Assembly (NCBI GenBank): GCA_044866075.1
Contig: JBIOTQ010000142.1
Span: 1-32,705, forward strand
Source: JBASRP01 sp044866075
GTDB taxonomy: Bacteria; Actinomycetota; AC-67
Length of the DNA: 32,705 nt
Direction of reading: 5' to 3'
Part shown: positions 6,806 to 15,418 of the stretch, piece after piece
How positions within the stretch are numbered: position 1 is the first letter of the stretch
How the letters are laid out: every line of letters starts with the position of its first letter
Made by a program: the position numbers and the translations under genes
The notes under the pieces: model-generated
The model's input: the letters and a program-made list of their open reading frames with translations, nothing else
Told to the model about the DNA's origin: nothing
Database searches by the model: none

Positions 6806-9804
6806 GGACGAGGACTCGAGCGGCGACGCTCGGCGGCGACGCCGGTGTCCTCCCGTCGCCGGCTGTCCGCGGGGCCGGCGCCGTTGCTTATCGCCGGCCC
6901 CGAGCGCTCGATCGCCGCGAGCGTCCCGCCGAGATATGCCTCCACGACGAGCGGGTCGTTCTGCACCTCGCCGGGCGGACCCGACGCGATCACGCGGCCG
7001 TCGGCCATGGCGATGATCCGGTCCGACAACCCCATGATCAGCGGCATGTCGTGCTCGATGATCAGCAGCGTGACGCCGAGCGCGTCCTTGATCCCGCGCA
7101 GCACGTCGCCGAGGACTTCGGTCTCGCGCTGCGCGATCCCCGTCGACGGCTCATCGAAAAGCAGCAGCGTCGGGCGCGTCGCGAAGAGACAGGCCATCTC
7201 GGTGATGCGCCGCGTGCCGGTCGACAGCTCCTGGATCTGCATGTCGCGGTAGCGGTCGAGCCCCATCAGCGCGACGATGTCGCGCGCCCGGACGGCTTTG
7301 CCTCGCTCGCTCGACGCGGGACGGATGAGCGAGGCGAAGAAGCCCGTCGGCGCCGACCGCTCGAGCGACAACGTGACGGCCTCGGTCACCGTCATCGTCG
7401 GGAAGAGCGCGGAGTCCTGGAACGACCGGATCAGGCCGAGTCTCGCGCGCGTCTCCGGCCCCATCACGGTGACTTCCTGCCCGTCGAACCACACCCGGCC
7501 GCGGTCGGGGGTCGAGAATCCACTGAGGAGCTCGAACGTCGTCGTCTTGCCGGCGCCGTTCGGTCCGATCAGTCCGACAGTTTCGCCGGAGCGCACGTCA
7601 AGCGACACCCCGTCGACGGCGTGGATCCCACCGAAAGTCTTCACGAGGTCGGTCGCCTCCAGCAGCAGCGTCCCGGCCGGCCGCCGCGCCGACGGGTCGG
7701 CGGTGAGCTCGCGGACCTCGGTGGTCCGCTCGTCCAGCGCTTCGCCGGTCGGCGTCGCTGCGGCGTACGCCGCGTCGACGTCGACGCCGGCGCCCCGCGC
7801 GATCAAACGGATCACGCGGTTGCGCACCGGCTCGATGACTTGCGCGAATCCTGCGGGCAGGTACATCAGGATCAGCAGCTGCCCGAACCTGGTCGCGGCC
7901 GCCGCCGCCGCGTCGAGGTGTACGAACGTTGGGAACGCGATGACGAACAGCGCCCCCAGCAGAGGCCCGGACAGGATGCCGAGACCACCGATCACGGCCA
8001 TGACGACGATCTCGACGTTGGTCACCGTCGGAAAGCTGCCTATTGAGATGCGCGAGAGACCGTGGCCGTAGAGCGCGCCGCCGAGGCCGGCCAGGAAGCC
8101 GGCCAGCATGAAGGTCTGCGCCTTCACGGTCAAGCTGCGCACGGTAAGCGCGCGGGCGTTGTCTTCGTTGTCCCGCACGGCGGCCATGAGCCGGCCGAGG
8201 CCCCCGCGGCGGATATTGCGCGCGATCAGCATCGCGACGATCAGCATCGCGAGCGCGAAGTAGTAGTAGGAGCGGCCGGTCTCGAGGGAAAGCCCGAACG
8301 GTTCGGGGCGCGCCGGGCTCACGCCGTCGCGGACCATCCACGGCTGCTGCAGCAACCACGAGGGAACGATCAGCGCGAACGCGAGCGTCGTGACCGTGAG
8401 CATCAGCCCCTTCGCCCGCAGCGCCGGAAGCCCGAGCAAGAGCGAGGTGAAGGCCGCCGCGAGCCCCGCGTAGACGAACGCGAGCCCGAAATTCCCGCCG
8501 TTGTTGCTGACGTGATACGAGACCACGGCGGCGACCCCGGCGACGGCGAACTGTCCGAGCGAGAGCTGGCCCCCCAGCCCCGTGACGACGCCGAGCGAGA
8601 GGCCGACGATTCCCAGCGCGAAGACGCCGCTGAGCGTCCCGGCCGCCGAGTTCGAGATGATCCCCGGGAGCAGCGCGGCGCCGGCCAGCGCGACCATGCC
8701 GGCGACGGCGCCGAGGTGGCGCACCAGCCAGATCTTGCGCAGCGCATCGGGGACAGGCCGAAGCGCTTGGACCGCCGCCCAACTGCCGCGCTCCTCGTCC
8801 TCGCGGCCGACGCGCGCCCGTTGCGCGAGCAGAACGACGAGGATGCTGCCGAAGAGTACGAGGTCGACGAGGCCGGCCTGCGCGTAGTTCCACAACAGCA
8901 GCTGCTCCGCGATGCCGATCCCGATGCCGGCGGCCAGCGCGCCGCCGAGGTTGGACATGCGAGCTATCGCGGCGGCGGCGAGCGCGCGCAGCAGCAGCGA
9001 CGGACCGAACGTCTGCGCGGGACCCGTCCGTGTCGGCTGGGTCAGGATGGCCGTGAATGCCGACAAGACCCCGGCGAGAGCCCACGCGAGCGACGACATG
9101 CGCGAAGCGAAGACGCCGGACATGCGGGCGGTTTCCGGCGCGGCGGCGGCGGCGCGCAACGCAAGGCCGTACTTGCTGCGTCGCAGGAAGACGACGAGCG
9201 CGAGAACGAGGACCGGCCCGAGCAGCAGCATCCCCATGTACGCCGGCGTCACGCGGAGAGCTCCGATGTCGAAGCTCGGAAGACCGGACGGCTCGGGGTA
9301 GATGTTGCCGGCAAACCCGGTCGGGTTCACCGCGACCGCGAGCCCCACGAGGACCTGCCCGACCGCGAGCGTGACGACGACGCTCATCAACCGAGGCGCC
9401 TTCCGTAGACGCCGGATCACCCCGATCTCGGCGACGGCGCCGACCGCGCCGCCGAGCCCAAGCGCGAGCGGGAACGCCACCCAGTAGGGCACATGCCAGC
9501 GGGCGACGGCGATGCCGAGGAACGAGGCGCCGAACGCGCCGATCTCGCCGTGGGCGAAGTTGACGATGCGGTTCGAGCGGTAGACGAGGACGAGACCGAC
9601 GCCGAGCAGACCGTACGTCATCCCGATGATCGTCCCGAGCGCGACGGACGGCAGCGGCGTCTCCCAATGGCCGGAGACCGTGCCGCTGACGCTGAGACGC
9701 TCGAGCAGCGTCAGGACGACCGCCACCACGGCGCCGCCGATCGTGATCAGAAGCGCGGTGCGGACCCACCGGCCGCTCCGCACTCCCTGCGCGAACGCGA
9801 TCAC
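6802..9804 (-). CDS. fused LivH-LivM-LivG: two ABC permease domains plus ATPase of a HAAT-family importer
   Basis: A single 1000-residue protein joins three units usually encoded separately. Residues 50-330 are a LivH-type permease (GxxYGLLGVGLVLVYRSNRIVNFAHGE region). Residues 360-665 are a LivM-type permease (GLGGQLSLGQFA at 409-420; NEDNARAL region at 546-553). Residues 711-960 are a LivG-type ATPase. Walker A is GPNGAGKT at 747-754, Walker B is LLLFDEP at about 880-886, and the switch His is 918. The signature is LSTGT at 860-864, not LSGGQ. A charged linker (670-710) separates permease and ATPase. The GTG start at 9804 overlaps the stop of the upstream MFS-LivF gene as GTGA, indicating translational coupling. 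With the LivF domain of that neighbour it makes a complete two-permease, two-ATPase importer for branched-chain amino acids or related compounds. The substrate is inferred only from family. Confidence 0.92.
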   Translation of the reverse strand: MIAFAQGVRSGRWVRTALLITIGGAVVAVVLTLLERLSVSGTVSGHWETPLPSVALGTIIGMTYGLLGVGLVLVYRSNRIVNFAHGEIGAFGASFLGIAVARWHVPYWVAFPLALGLGGAVGAVAEIGVIRRLRKAPRLMSVVVTLAVGQVLVGLAVAVNPTGFAGNIYPEPSGLPSFDIGALRVTPAYMGMLLLGPVLVLALVVFLRRSKYGLALRAAAAAPETARMSGVFASRMSSLAWALAGVLSAFTAILTQPTRTGPAQTFGPSLLLRALAAAAIARMSNLGGALAAGIGIGIAEQLLLWNYAQAGLVDLVLFGSILVVLLAQRARVGREDEERGSWAAVQALRPVPDALRKIWLVRHLGAVAGMVALAGAALLPGIISNSAAGTLSGVFALGIVGLSLGVVTGLGGQLSLGQFAVAGVAAVVSYHVSNNGGNFGLAFVYAGLAAAFTSLLLGLPALRAKGLMLTVTTLAFALIVPSWLLQQPWMVRDGVSPARPEPFGLSLETGRSYYYFALAMLIVAMLIARNIRRGGLGRLMAAVRDNEDNARALTVRSLTVKAQTFMLAGFLAGLGGALYGHGLSRISIGSFPTVTNVEIVVMAVIGGLGILSGPLLGALFVIAFPTFVHLDAAAAAATRFGQLLILMYLPAGFAQVIEPVRNRVIRLIARGAGVDVDAAYAAATPTGEALDERTTEVRELTADPSARRPAGTLLLEATDLVKTFGGIHAVDGVSLDVRSGETVGLIGPNGAGKTTTFELLSGFSTPDRGRVWFDGQEVTVMGPETRARLGLIRSFQDSALFPTMTVTEAVTLSLERSAPTGFFASLIRPASSERGKAVRARDIVALMGLDRYRDMQIQELSTGTRRITEMACLFATRPTLLLFDEPSTGIAQRETEVLGDVLRGIKDALGVTLLIIEHDMPLIMGLSDRIIAMADGRVIASGPPGEVQNDPLVVEAYLGGTLAAIERSGPAISNGAGPADSRRREDTGVAAERRRSSPRP

Positions 9805-12026
9805 GACCGACCGACCGCGCCGCCGGCGCCCTGAAGGAAAACGGCCCGAAGCAGATCGCCGCGGCCGAGCAGGTCGTCGGAGGGCCCGTCGAACCGGATC
9901 TCGCCGCGTTCCATGAAGTACGCGTGCCGGGCAACGGACAGCGCGATGTTCACCGACTGCTCGACGAGGACGACGGCCGTTCCCTCCGCGTTGATCTGCC
10001 GCACCATGTCCAGGAGCTGCGCGACGACGATCGGCGCGAGTCCGAGCGACAGTTCATCTATCAGCAGCAGGCGCGGCTTGAGGATCAGCGCCTTGCACAG
10101 CCCGAGCATCTGCTGCTCGCCGCCCGACAGCGTGCTGGCGAGCTGGTTGCGCCGCTCGCCGAGCCGCGGGAACGCCTCGAAGCACCGCTCGATCGCGGCG
10201 GCGATCGTCTCTCCGTTCCGTCCGAGCCCGTAGCCGTAGACGCGCAGGTTGTCGACGACCGACAGCGGGGCGAAGACGGCGCGTCCGCCGGGCACTTGCG
10301 TGATCCCCAGCCGCAAGCGCCTTTCCGCGTCGAGGTACGTGACATCGTGTCCCTGGAACCGCACGCTGCCGCGGCTTGGGAGACCGATCCCGGAGACGAC
10401 CTTGAGGAGCGTCGACTTGCCGGCACCGTTGACGCCGAGGAGCGCGACCATCTCGCCTTCGTCGACGGTGAAGTCGACGCCGAAGAGGACCTGCAACTTG
10501 CCGTAGGAAAAGTCGACGCCCCGACACGCGAGCATCGGCAAGTGCCCGCCGGACGAGCGGATGCGCGCGATCTCCTCCTCCTCGACGACCTCGTCGAGCA
10601 TCCGGTCGATGTCGGCGTTCAGGTACTTCCTCGCGGATACGAGGATCAGGACGCCGAGGAAGCCGGGAACCGCGAGCGACACGATCGCGCCGCCCAACCC
10701 GAAACGGGACTGCACCCCCGAGAGGAAGTAAGCGCCCAGGAAGCCGCCGGCCGACACGAAGATCCCGATCAGCGCGGTCAGGTGCGGTCGCCACCGCGCC
10801 TCGACCACGGAGAGAAGAGCCAGGCTGAGGATCGGGCTCAGCACGAGCTGTAGCGCGAACCCGAGGGCAAACATCACCGTCACGGAAACGAGATTGGGCA
10901 TGACGGCCGCGGCGCCGAAAGCGATCACGGCCAATCCGAGGAAGACTCCCGCAAGTCTCAGGCCTTGCGAAGGGTCCTCGCGGAAGATCCCTTCGCCGCG
11001 CCGAGCAAAGAGCGCCAAACCAACGACACCACAGGCGTAGACGATCGCGAAGAAGAGACCTCGCCCGATCGGTCCCACCCCAAATTTTTGGTCTAAGAAG
11101 AAGGAGATGAACGTGCTTGCCGGGATCGAGAAGATACCGAGCACCATGGATCCGAAGGCGAGCCGCCGGACGGTCGGGATGAGCAGGATGCGGCGCAGGA
11201 CCTCAAAGAAGCCGAGGCGCACGGCCCTCTCTTCAAGAGCGGCGACCTCTTCCCCATGCGCCTCGTGTACCGCCTGCCGGATCCTGTCCGTGTCGTAACG
11301 GCCGAATCCGGGGTCGCGAAGGCGAAAAGCAACGGTGGTCCCGAGCAACGACAGGACACCCATGACGACGAAGACACCGCGCCACGTGAACGCGAAGATG
11401 CTCACGAGCCCGGCGACGAGCAGCGGCGAGACGATGTTCGCAACGCCCAGATCGCCGAGCGCCGTGTACACCGACAAGACGCGCACGCGGACGCGCGCAG
11501 GATAGCTGTCCATGAGGAGAGGGATGTGCAACGCCTGGACGCTTCCCGTCGTCAGCCCGTCGAAGATCAAGATCACGACGAGCCCGGCGATCCCCGTGAT
11601 CCATCCTGTGTAGATCGTGAGCGCGCTCCATCCGACCGCGGTCACGATCGAGAGCATGCCGCGCCACGCCTTGTGCTGAGCGAGCCATGCCATCGGCAGC
11701 GGGGAAAGCGCGATGGCGAAGTAGGACAGCGAGCGTGCGGCGATGATCGCGCCGATACCGACGCCGAGACCGCGCGCTATGTCAGGGCTAAGGACACTCA
11801 AGGCGTAGCCCTGGAAGTAGTTGACCATGGCGAGAGCGGAGAGCGCGATCATCGGATAGACCGACGCATGCTCCTCACGCAGGACCTGCCGCAGAGGCTC
11901 CGTCCGAGACGACCCTGTGATGCCGATCTCGGCGCGTGCGGCGTTCCTGATCGAGACCGCGGCTTGTTCGATGTCGTCGACGAGGTCGTCCGAAGAGACG
12001 GCTACACGGTCTTCGCGGCGCGGCAC
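9801..12026 (-). CDS. MFS transporter fused to a LivF-type ABC ATPase
   Basis: This 741-residue protein has a hydrophobic N-terminal two thirds (about residues 55-465) with roughly 12 membrane segments and a major facilitator layout, including a long cytoplasmic loop near 235-285 between the two halves. An acidic linker (about 470-490, EVVEEEE) leads to a LivF-type ABC ATPase: Walker A GVNGAGKST at 531-539, signature LSGGEQQM at 633-640, Walker B LLLIDE at about 653-658. The ATPase looks intact. It should pair with the LivG domain of the next gene to power the LivH/LivM permeases, while the MFS part is extra to any standard Liv system. The GTG start lies 1 nt past the stop of the lipoprotein gene and the end overlaps the next start, so all three form one operon. 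No stop or frame change separates the two parts. Confidence 0.88.
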   Translation of the reverse strand: MPRREDRVAVSSDDLVDDIEQAAVSIRNAARAEIGITGSSRTEPLRQVLREEHASVYPMIALSALAMVNYFQGYALSVLSPDIARGLGVGIGAIIAARSLSYFAIALSPLPMAWLAQHKAWRGMLSIVTAVGWSALTIYTGWITGIAGLVVILIFDGLTTGSVQALHIPLLMDSYPARVRVRVLSVYTALGDLGVANIVSPLLVAGLVSIFAFTWRGVFVVMGVLSLLGTTVAFRLRDPGFGRYDTDRIRQAVHEAHGEEVAALEERAVRLGFFEVLRRILLIPTVRRLAFGSMVLGIFSIPASTFISFFLDQKFGVGPIGRGLFFAIVYACGVVGLALFARRGEGIFREDPSQGLRLAGVFLGLAVIAFGAAAVMPNLVSVTVMFALGFALQLVLSPILSLALLSVVEARWRPHLTALIGIFVSAGGFLGAYFLSGVQSRFGLGGAIVSLAVPGFLGVLILVSARKYLNADIDRMLDEVVEEEEIARIRSSGGHLPMLACRGVDFSYGKLQVLFGVDFTVDEGEMVALLGVNGAGKSTLLKVVSGIGLPSRGSVRFQGHDVTYLDAERRLRLGITQVPGGRAVFAPLSVVDNLRVYGYGLGRNGETIAAAIERCFEAFPRLGERRNQLASTLSGGEQQMLGLCKALILKPRLLLIDELSLGLAPIVVAQLLDMVRQINAEGTAVVLVEQSVNIALSVARHAYFMERGEIRFDGPSDDLLGRGDLLRAVFLQGAGGAVGRS

Positions 12027-12027
12027 G

Positions 12028-12558
12028 TCAGCTCACGTCCCTGTCGTAGCGGAGTGTGACGTACCAGGCGCTCTCTCCGATGCGCCGCCCCGTGCCGTCG
12101 AGCAGCACGATGCTGACCTCGTGTACCTCGTGTCCCTGGTACGCGTCCTGATCGGGAAGCCGCTCGAACGTGAACGACGTTTGCTCGGTGGTGTAGGTCT
12201 CTCGATCGGCGAAGTACACCTCGTCGGGACATCCGGGGATCGCCCGGCATCTGCCGTCGTCGCGAGCGATCCACGCCAGTGTCTTGCCCGGCGGGATCGG
12301 CACCCGGTCGACGAAGACGCCGAAGTAGCCGGCGTGCGGATCGGAGCGTCCGTCCTCGCCGGTGATGCGGAAGTCTTTGATCGACCAGCGGACCGTGACC
12401 GGCAGCGTCACCTTGGCGTGCGAGCGCGGTGAGATGATCTCGAGCCGCTCGTCCTGGACGAAGGCGAGCCCGCTCGTCGCACAGGAGGACGCAAGGAGCG
12501 CCAGCCCCAGGAGCGAGGAGAGCACGGGAAGCCGAGACACCGTCGCTGAGTGTGTCAT
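12028..12558 (-). CDS. predicted lipoprotein of unknown function, first gene of the Liv-type operon
   Basis: The protein has 176 residues and a signal peptide ending in LASSC, with Cys26 as the lipid anchor, so it should sit on the outer face of the membrane. The mature part (about 150 residues) looks like a single beta-rich domain: it starts with a segment LEIISPRSHAKVTLPVTVRW, which resembles extracellular Ig-like modules. A Cys pair lies in DGRCRAIPGCP. I do not recognise the family. AGAGGGGAG precedes the ATG with good spacing. The stop is 1 nt from the MFS-LivF start, so it is co-transcribed with the importer. It may be an accessory or receptor subunit, but it is too short to be a usual Liv binding protein. 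Confidence 0.78.
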   Translation of the reverse strand: MTHSATVSRLPVLSSLLGLALLASSCATSGLAFVQDERLEIISPRSHAKVTLPVTVRWSIKDFRITGEDGRSDPHAGYFGVFVDRVPIPPGKTLAWIARDDGRCRAIPGCPDEVYFADRETYTTEQTSFTFERLPDQDAYQGHEVHEVSIVLLDGTGRRIGESAWYVTLRYDRDVS

Positions 12559-12682
12559 CGGGCTCCCCTCTGCTCTTGGTGGGGTCGAAACAACAAACCG
12601 TGGCTCTTCTTGGAGGCAAGAACGAACCCCGTCGAGCTTACCGACGGCTACGATCCGTTCACCACACCGGGCCGGAGGACGG

Positions 12683-14104
12683 ATGGCTAAACCGCGCAGA
12701 CTCTCGAGGCTGACCGTTCATCCGCTGCCGGCGGACCTCGCGCGCTTCGTTCGCAAGCAGATGGCCTCGACGGGCACGCCGGGTGCCGCGGTCGGCATCC
12801 TCCACCGCGGCCGCGCCCATGCGGAAGGATTCGGCGTCACGAACGTCGAGAACCCGTCCCCCGTCGATCACGAAACGCTCTTCCAGATCGGCTCGACCGG
12901 CAAGACCTTCACCGCGACCGCCGTGATGCGGCTCGTCGAGCGCGGCGATCTCGATCTGGACGTCCCCGTCCGCCGCTACGTCAAGGACCTCGCGCTGAAG
13001 GACGACGCCGTGGCCCGGCGCGTGACGATGCGCCATCTGCTCACGCACACGGGCGGCTGGGTCGGTGATCTGTTCCCCGACACTGGACGCGGTGACGACG
13101 CGCTCGCCAAAGCGGTCGAGGCGATGCGCAAGATCCCGCAGCTGACGCCGCTCGGCAGCACGTGGCACTACAACAACGCCGGCTTCTATCTCGCCGGCCG
13201 CGTCATCGAGAAGGTCACCGGAACGTCGTACGAACAGGCCATCCACGATCTCTGCTTGCAGCCGCTCGGCATGACGCGATCGTTCTACTTCGCCGAGGAG
13301 CTGCTCCCGCACCGGGTCGCGATCGGTCACGTCGCCAAGGGCGCGAAACAGCTGCCACAGCCATGGTGGCGGTTGCGCAGCGTCGGTCCCGCCGGAGGTC
13401 TCGTCTCGGACGTCGTGGATCAGCTGCGGTGGGCGTGGTTTCACCTCGGCGACGGCCGCGCGCCGGACGGCAAGCGCGTCCTCCGCAAGAGCACGCTCAA
13501 GGACATGCAGCGCCCGCACGCGCCGGCGGGCGCGCTCGCCGAATGGGTCGGGTTGTCGTGGCTTCTCGACGACGTGGACGGCATCCGCGTCGTCGCTCAC
13601 GGCGGAACGACGGTCGGCCAGCTCTCGACGTTCACGATGGTGCCGTCGAAGGAGCTCGCCGTCACCACGCTGACGAACTCGACCAGTGGCCGGTCGCTGA
13701 ACCGCGCGGTCGTGGCGCGCGTGCTCGAGAAGTACGCGGGGATCACACGGACGCCCCCGGCGCGGATCAAAGTGGCGCCGGGCGAGCTCCGCCTGTATCA
13801 GGGACGGTACGTCGACGGGTTCAAAGAGATCGCGCTCGACCTGGAGCCATCCGCCGGCTCGCTACGCGTGACGATGACGGCGCTCCAAGATGACGACGGC
13901 GAAAGCGCCCCGCCCCTGCGCCTCGCCCTCTTCGACACTGACCGAGCCGTACACATCGACAAGACCTACACGGGACTCCGTGCGGAGTTCCTCCGCGGAA
14001 GGACGGGACGCGTTTCCTGGCTGCGGCTCGGCGGGCGTCTGTACCGCCGGGTGTCGGCTGATCCGAACGGCCGCCCGGCACGAAAGGCCGCGAGCCGCCG
14101 ATGA
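12683..14104 (+). CDS. serine hydrolase, beta-lactamase/S12 family
   Basis: The protein has 473 residues and the S12 catalytic motifs: S71-T-G-K74 (SxxK), Y163-N-N165 (YxN) and H306-G-G308 at the third motif. There is no signal peptide. CGGAGGAC stands just before the ATG at 12683, and an upstream extension of the open frame overlaps the divergent lipoprotein gene and is not conserved. It is close to the hydrolase at 24858 along its whole length (shared GSTGKT, DLDxPVRRY, GDLFxxTGxGDDALA, VTGxxYE and FHLGDGR blocks) and more distant from the one at 77-1768. A short C-terminal beta domain (from about residue 385) replaces the DUF3471-like region. It is divergent from the lipoprotein/importer operon with a 124-nt shared promoter region. 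Esterase, amidase or D-aminopeptidase activity is possible. Confidence 0.87.
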   Translation: MAKPRRLSRLTVHPLPADLARFVRKQMASTGTPGAAVGILHRGRAHAEGFGVTNVENPSPVDHETLFQIGSTGKTFTATAVMRLVERGDLDLDVPVRRYVKDLALKDDAVARRVTMRHLLTHTGGWVGDLFPDTGRGDDALAKAVEAMRKIPQLTPLGSTWHYNNAGFYLAGRVIEKVTGTSYEQAIHDLCLQPLGMTRSFYFAEELLPHRVAIGHVAKGAKQLPQPWWRLRSVGPAGGLVSDVVDQLRWAWFHLGDGRAPDGKRVLRKSTLKDMQRPHAPAGALAEWVGLSWLLDDVDGIRVVAHGGTTVGQLSTFTMVPSKELAVTTLTNSTSGRSLNRAVVARVLEKYAGITRTPPARIKVAPGELRLYQGRYVDGFKEIALDLEPSAGSLRVTMTALQDDDGESAPPLRLALFDTDRAVHIDKTYTGLRAEFLRGRTGRVSWLRLGGRLYRRVSADPNGRPARKAASRR

Positions 14105-14184
14105 CGCTCATACGGGCCGCGCGACGGGCAGGATCGTCCGTATTGTCGGCGACACCGCCCCTAGCGAGTCGCCCAGGCCGCCGG

Positions 14185-14190
14185 GATAAT
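14185..14190 (+). promoter_or_regulatory. -10-like box before the proline-rich secreted protein gene
   Basis: GATAAT lies 6 nt before the ATG at 14197, the same spacing as the other leaderless-type promoters of the window. No convincing -35 is seen. It supports ATG 14197 over the ATG at 14101 that overlaps the stop of the previous gene. Confidence 0.35.
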
Positions 14191-14196
14191 CGCAGG

Positions 14197-14994
14197 ATGA
14201 GCCGTTTCTTCGCGGTCGCCCTCGCCGCTATCGGGTTCGCGTTGCTTTCCCTGGCCCCGGCCGCGGCGCAGGTTCCTCCGGTGCCACCGCTTCCGCTGCC
14301 GCCGCTCCCGGCGCCGCCGCCGGAGGCGGCCCCCGTCTTGGAGCTCGTGGCTCCCACCGCGTACCCGACCTGCGGCACGGCGATCCTCGCGACGTTCGTC
14401 GCGCGAACGACCGTGCCACAGGCGGCATCGCCCATCATCCAGGCAGCGCAACCACTCGTCGTGATCTGCGGGGCCGTCCCGGCGCCGCCCGCGCCGCTCA
14501 AGTGCTCGCTCGACGTGCAGGCGCAAGCGGCCTTCGACACAGCGCAGGCCGCCGCGCTCGGCGCGCCGACCGGGATCATCCTCAATCCCGAAGGGCAGAT
14601 CGTCGAGGAGATCGTTCTCATCGAAGACCAGTTACCGCCGCCGGCCGATACGGCCGGCCTCAGCGATCTCGTGATCTCGACGTTGCTGTGCGAGCCGATC
14701 GCCGTTCCGGCGGGCAACTCAGGTGACGGCGAGACGTCGCCACCGCCGGATCTCGGTCCCCCGCCGGTCTCGCCATACGCGCCGTTCATCCCGATCGGTG
14801 CACCGCCGATCGACGGGGTGGTCAACACACAAGTCCCACCGGCGGGAACCCAAGCGCTGCCGCCGGCACAGATAGTCGGGCGCCCGGTTCTCTACGAGGC
14901 GATCTGGGTGCTGCCCCTCGCGCTGCTGATCTTCGCGAGCTACTTCGGCGGAGCGCTCACGCGCGAGATCGAGATCGCGCCGCCGGCGTCGTAA
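14197..14994 (+). CDS. secreted proline-rich protein with C-terminal membrane anchor, unknown function
   Basis: The 265-residue protein opens with a clear Sec signal peptide ending LAPAAAQ. A Pro-rich stretch (PPVPPLPLPPLPAPPP) follows, then a domain of about 120 residues with four Cys (YPTCG, VICGA, LKCSL, LLCEP). A second Pro-rich stalk leads to one hydrophobic helix near the C-terminus (IWVLPLALLIFASYF) and a short tail. The expected topology is an exported domain tethered to the membrane. The family is not recognised. An ATG at 14101 overlaps the preceding stop (ATGA) and would add 32 basic residues before the signal peptide, which is unlikely. The 3' end overlaps the convergent small membrane protein gene by 38 bp. 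Confidence 0.72.
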   Translation: MSRFFAVALAAIGFALLSLAPAAAQVPPVPPLPLPPLPAPPPEAAPVLELVAPTAYPTCGTAILATFVARTTVPQAASPIIQAAQPLVVICGAVPAPPAPLKCSLDVQAQAAFDTAQAAALGAPTGIILNPEGQIVEEIVLIEDQLPPPADTAGLSDLVISTLLCEPIAVPAGNSGDGETSPPPDLGPPPVSPYAPFIPIGAPPIDGVVNTQVPPAGTQALPPAQIVGRPVLYEAIWVLPLALLIFASYFGGALTREIEIAPPAS

Positions 14995-15301
14995 CGACGC
15001 CGCCGGACCGCGGCGAGGCAGACAGGATCTGATCGAGCCGGCGGCGCTCACGCGCGTTGAGGTAGCGCGAGGCCTGGATCGCGATGATCCCGGCCCCGGT
15101 CAGGATCATGGCCAGGCCGCCGATGCCGCCCGAGACGAGGAACGACAGCTGCTCTGCGACGACCAACGACCGGGCCGCGCCGCGCCACGCGAGCGCGATG
15201 GCAATGAAGCCTCCTACGACGAGGGCCGCGGAGAAGATGATCGAGCGCGCGAACGCGTCCCCGGCCAGGCGGCGGGCCCACCGCGGCGCCCCTCGTCGCA
15301 T
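14957..15301 (-). CDS. small two-helix membrane protein, paralogue of the 19242-19664 product
   Basis: The protein has 114 residues with two hydrophobic segments (about residues 20-40 and 53-75), a basic N-terminus and a charged Arg-rich C-terminal tail. The second helix region, QLSFLVSGGIGGLAMILTG, matches QLPYLISGGFTGLGLVVIG in the protein encoded at 19242-19664, and both continue with an Arg-rich segment and a Leu-Asp/Glu-x-(Ile/Leu) stretch. They are therefore paralogues. A TAGTGT -10 box lies 6 nt before the ATG. Function is unknown; the gene starts 118 nt from the divergent M20 peptidase gene. Confidence 0.68.
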   Translation of the reverse strand: MRRGAPRWARRLAGDAFARSIIFSAALVVGGFIAIALAWRGAARSLVVAEQLSFLVSGGIGGLAMILTGAGIIAIQASRYLNARERRRLDQILSASPRSGGVVTTPAARSRSRA

Positions 15302-15307
15302 GCTCCA

Positions 15308-15313
15308 ACACTA
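15308..15313 (-). promoter_or_regulatory. -10 box of the small membrane protein gene
   Basis: On the minus strand TAGTGT is followed by six bases and the ATG at 15301, the leaderless geometry seen repeatedly here. No clear -35 is visible. Confidence 0.4.
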
Positions 15314-15418
15314 CAGCGGAGCGGCCGACGGCTCATGTAGGGATGCACTACCATGAGCCCGTCGCTTTGTTCTGCCGGACGAGGTCCCGGATCGTCCGCC
15401 GTGGATGGATAACCCGAC

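Noticed and set aside
6337..9408. Long plus-strand open frames opposite the LivHMG gene
   Set aside because: They are rich in Arg, Asp and Glu without motifs, and are complementary shadows of the transporter coding frame.
7598..9934. Minus-strand frame of nearly 780 codons inside LivHMG
   Set aside because: It is a shifted-frame shadow with a low-complexity Arg/Gly/Ala composition. The real frame has membrane segments and ATPase motifs.
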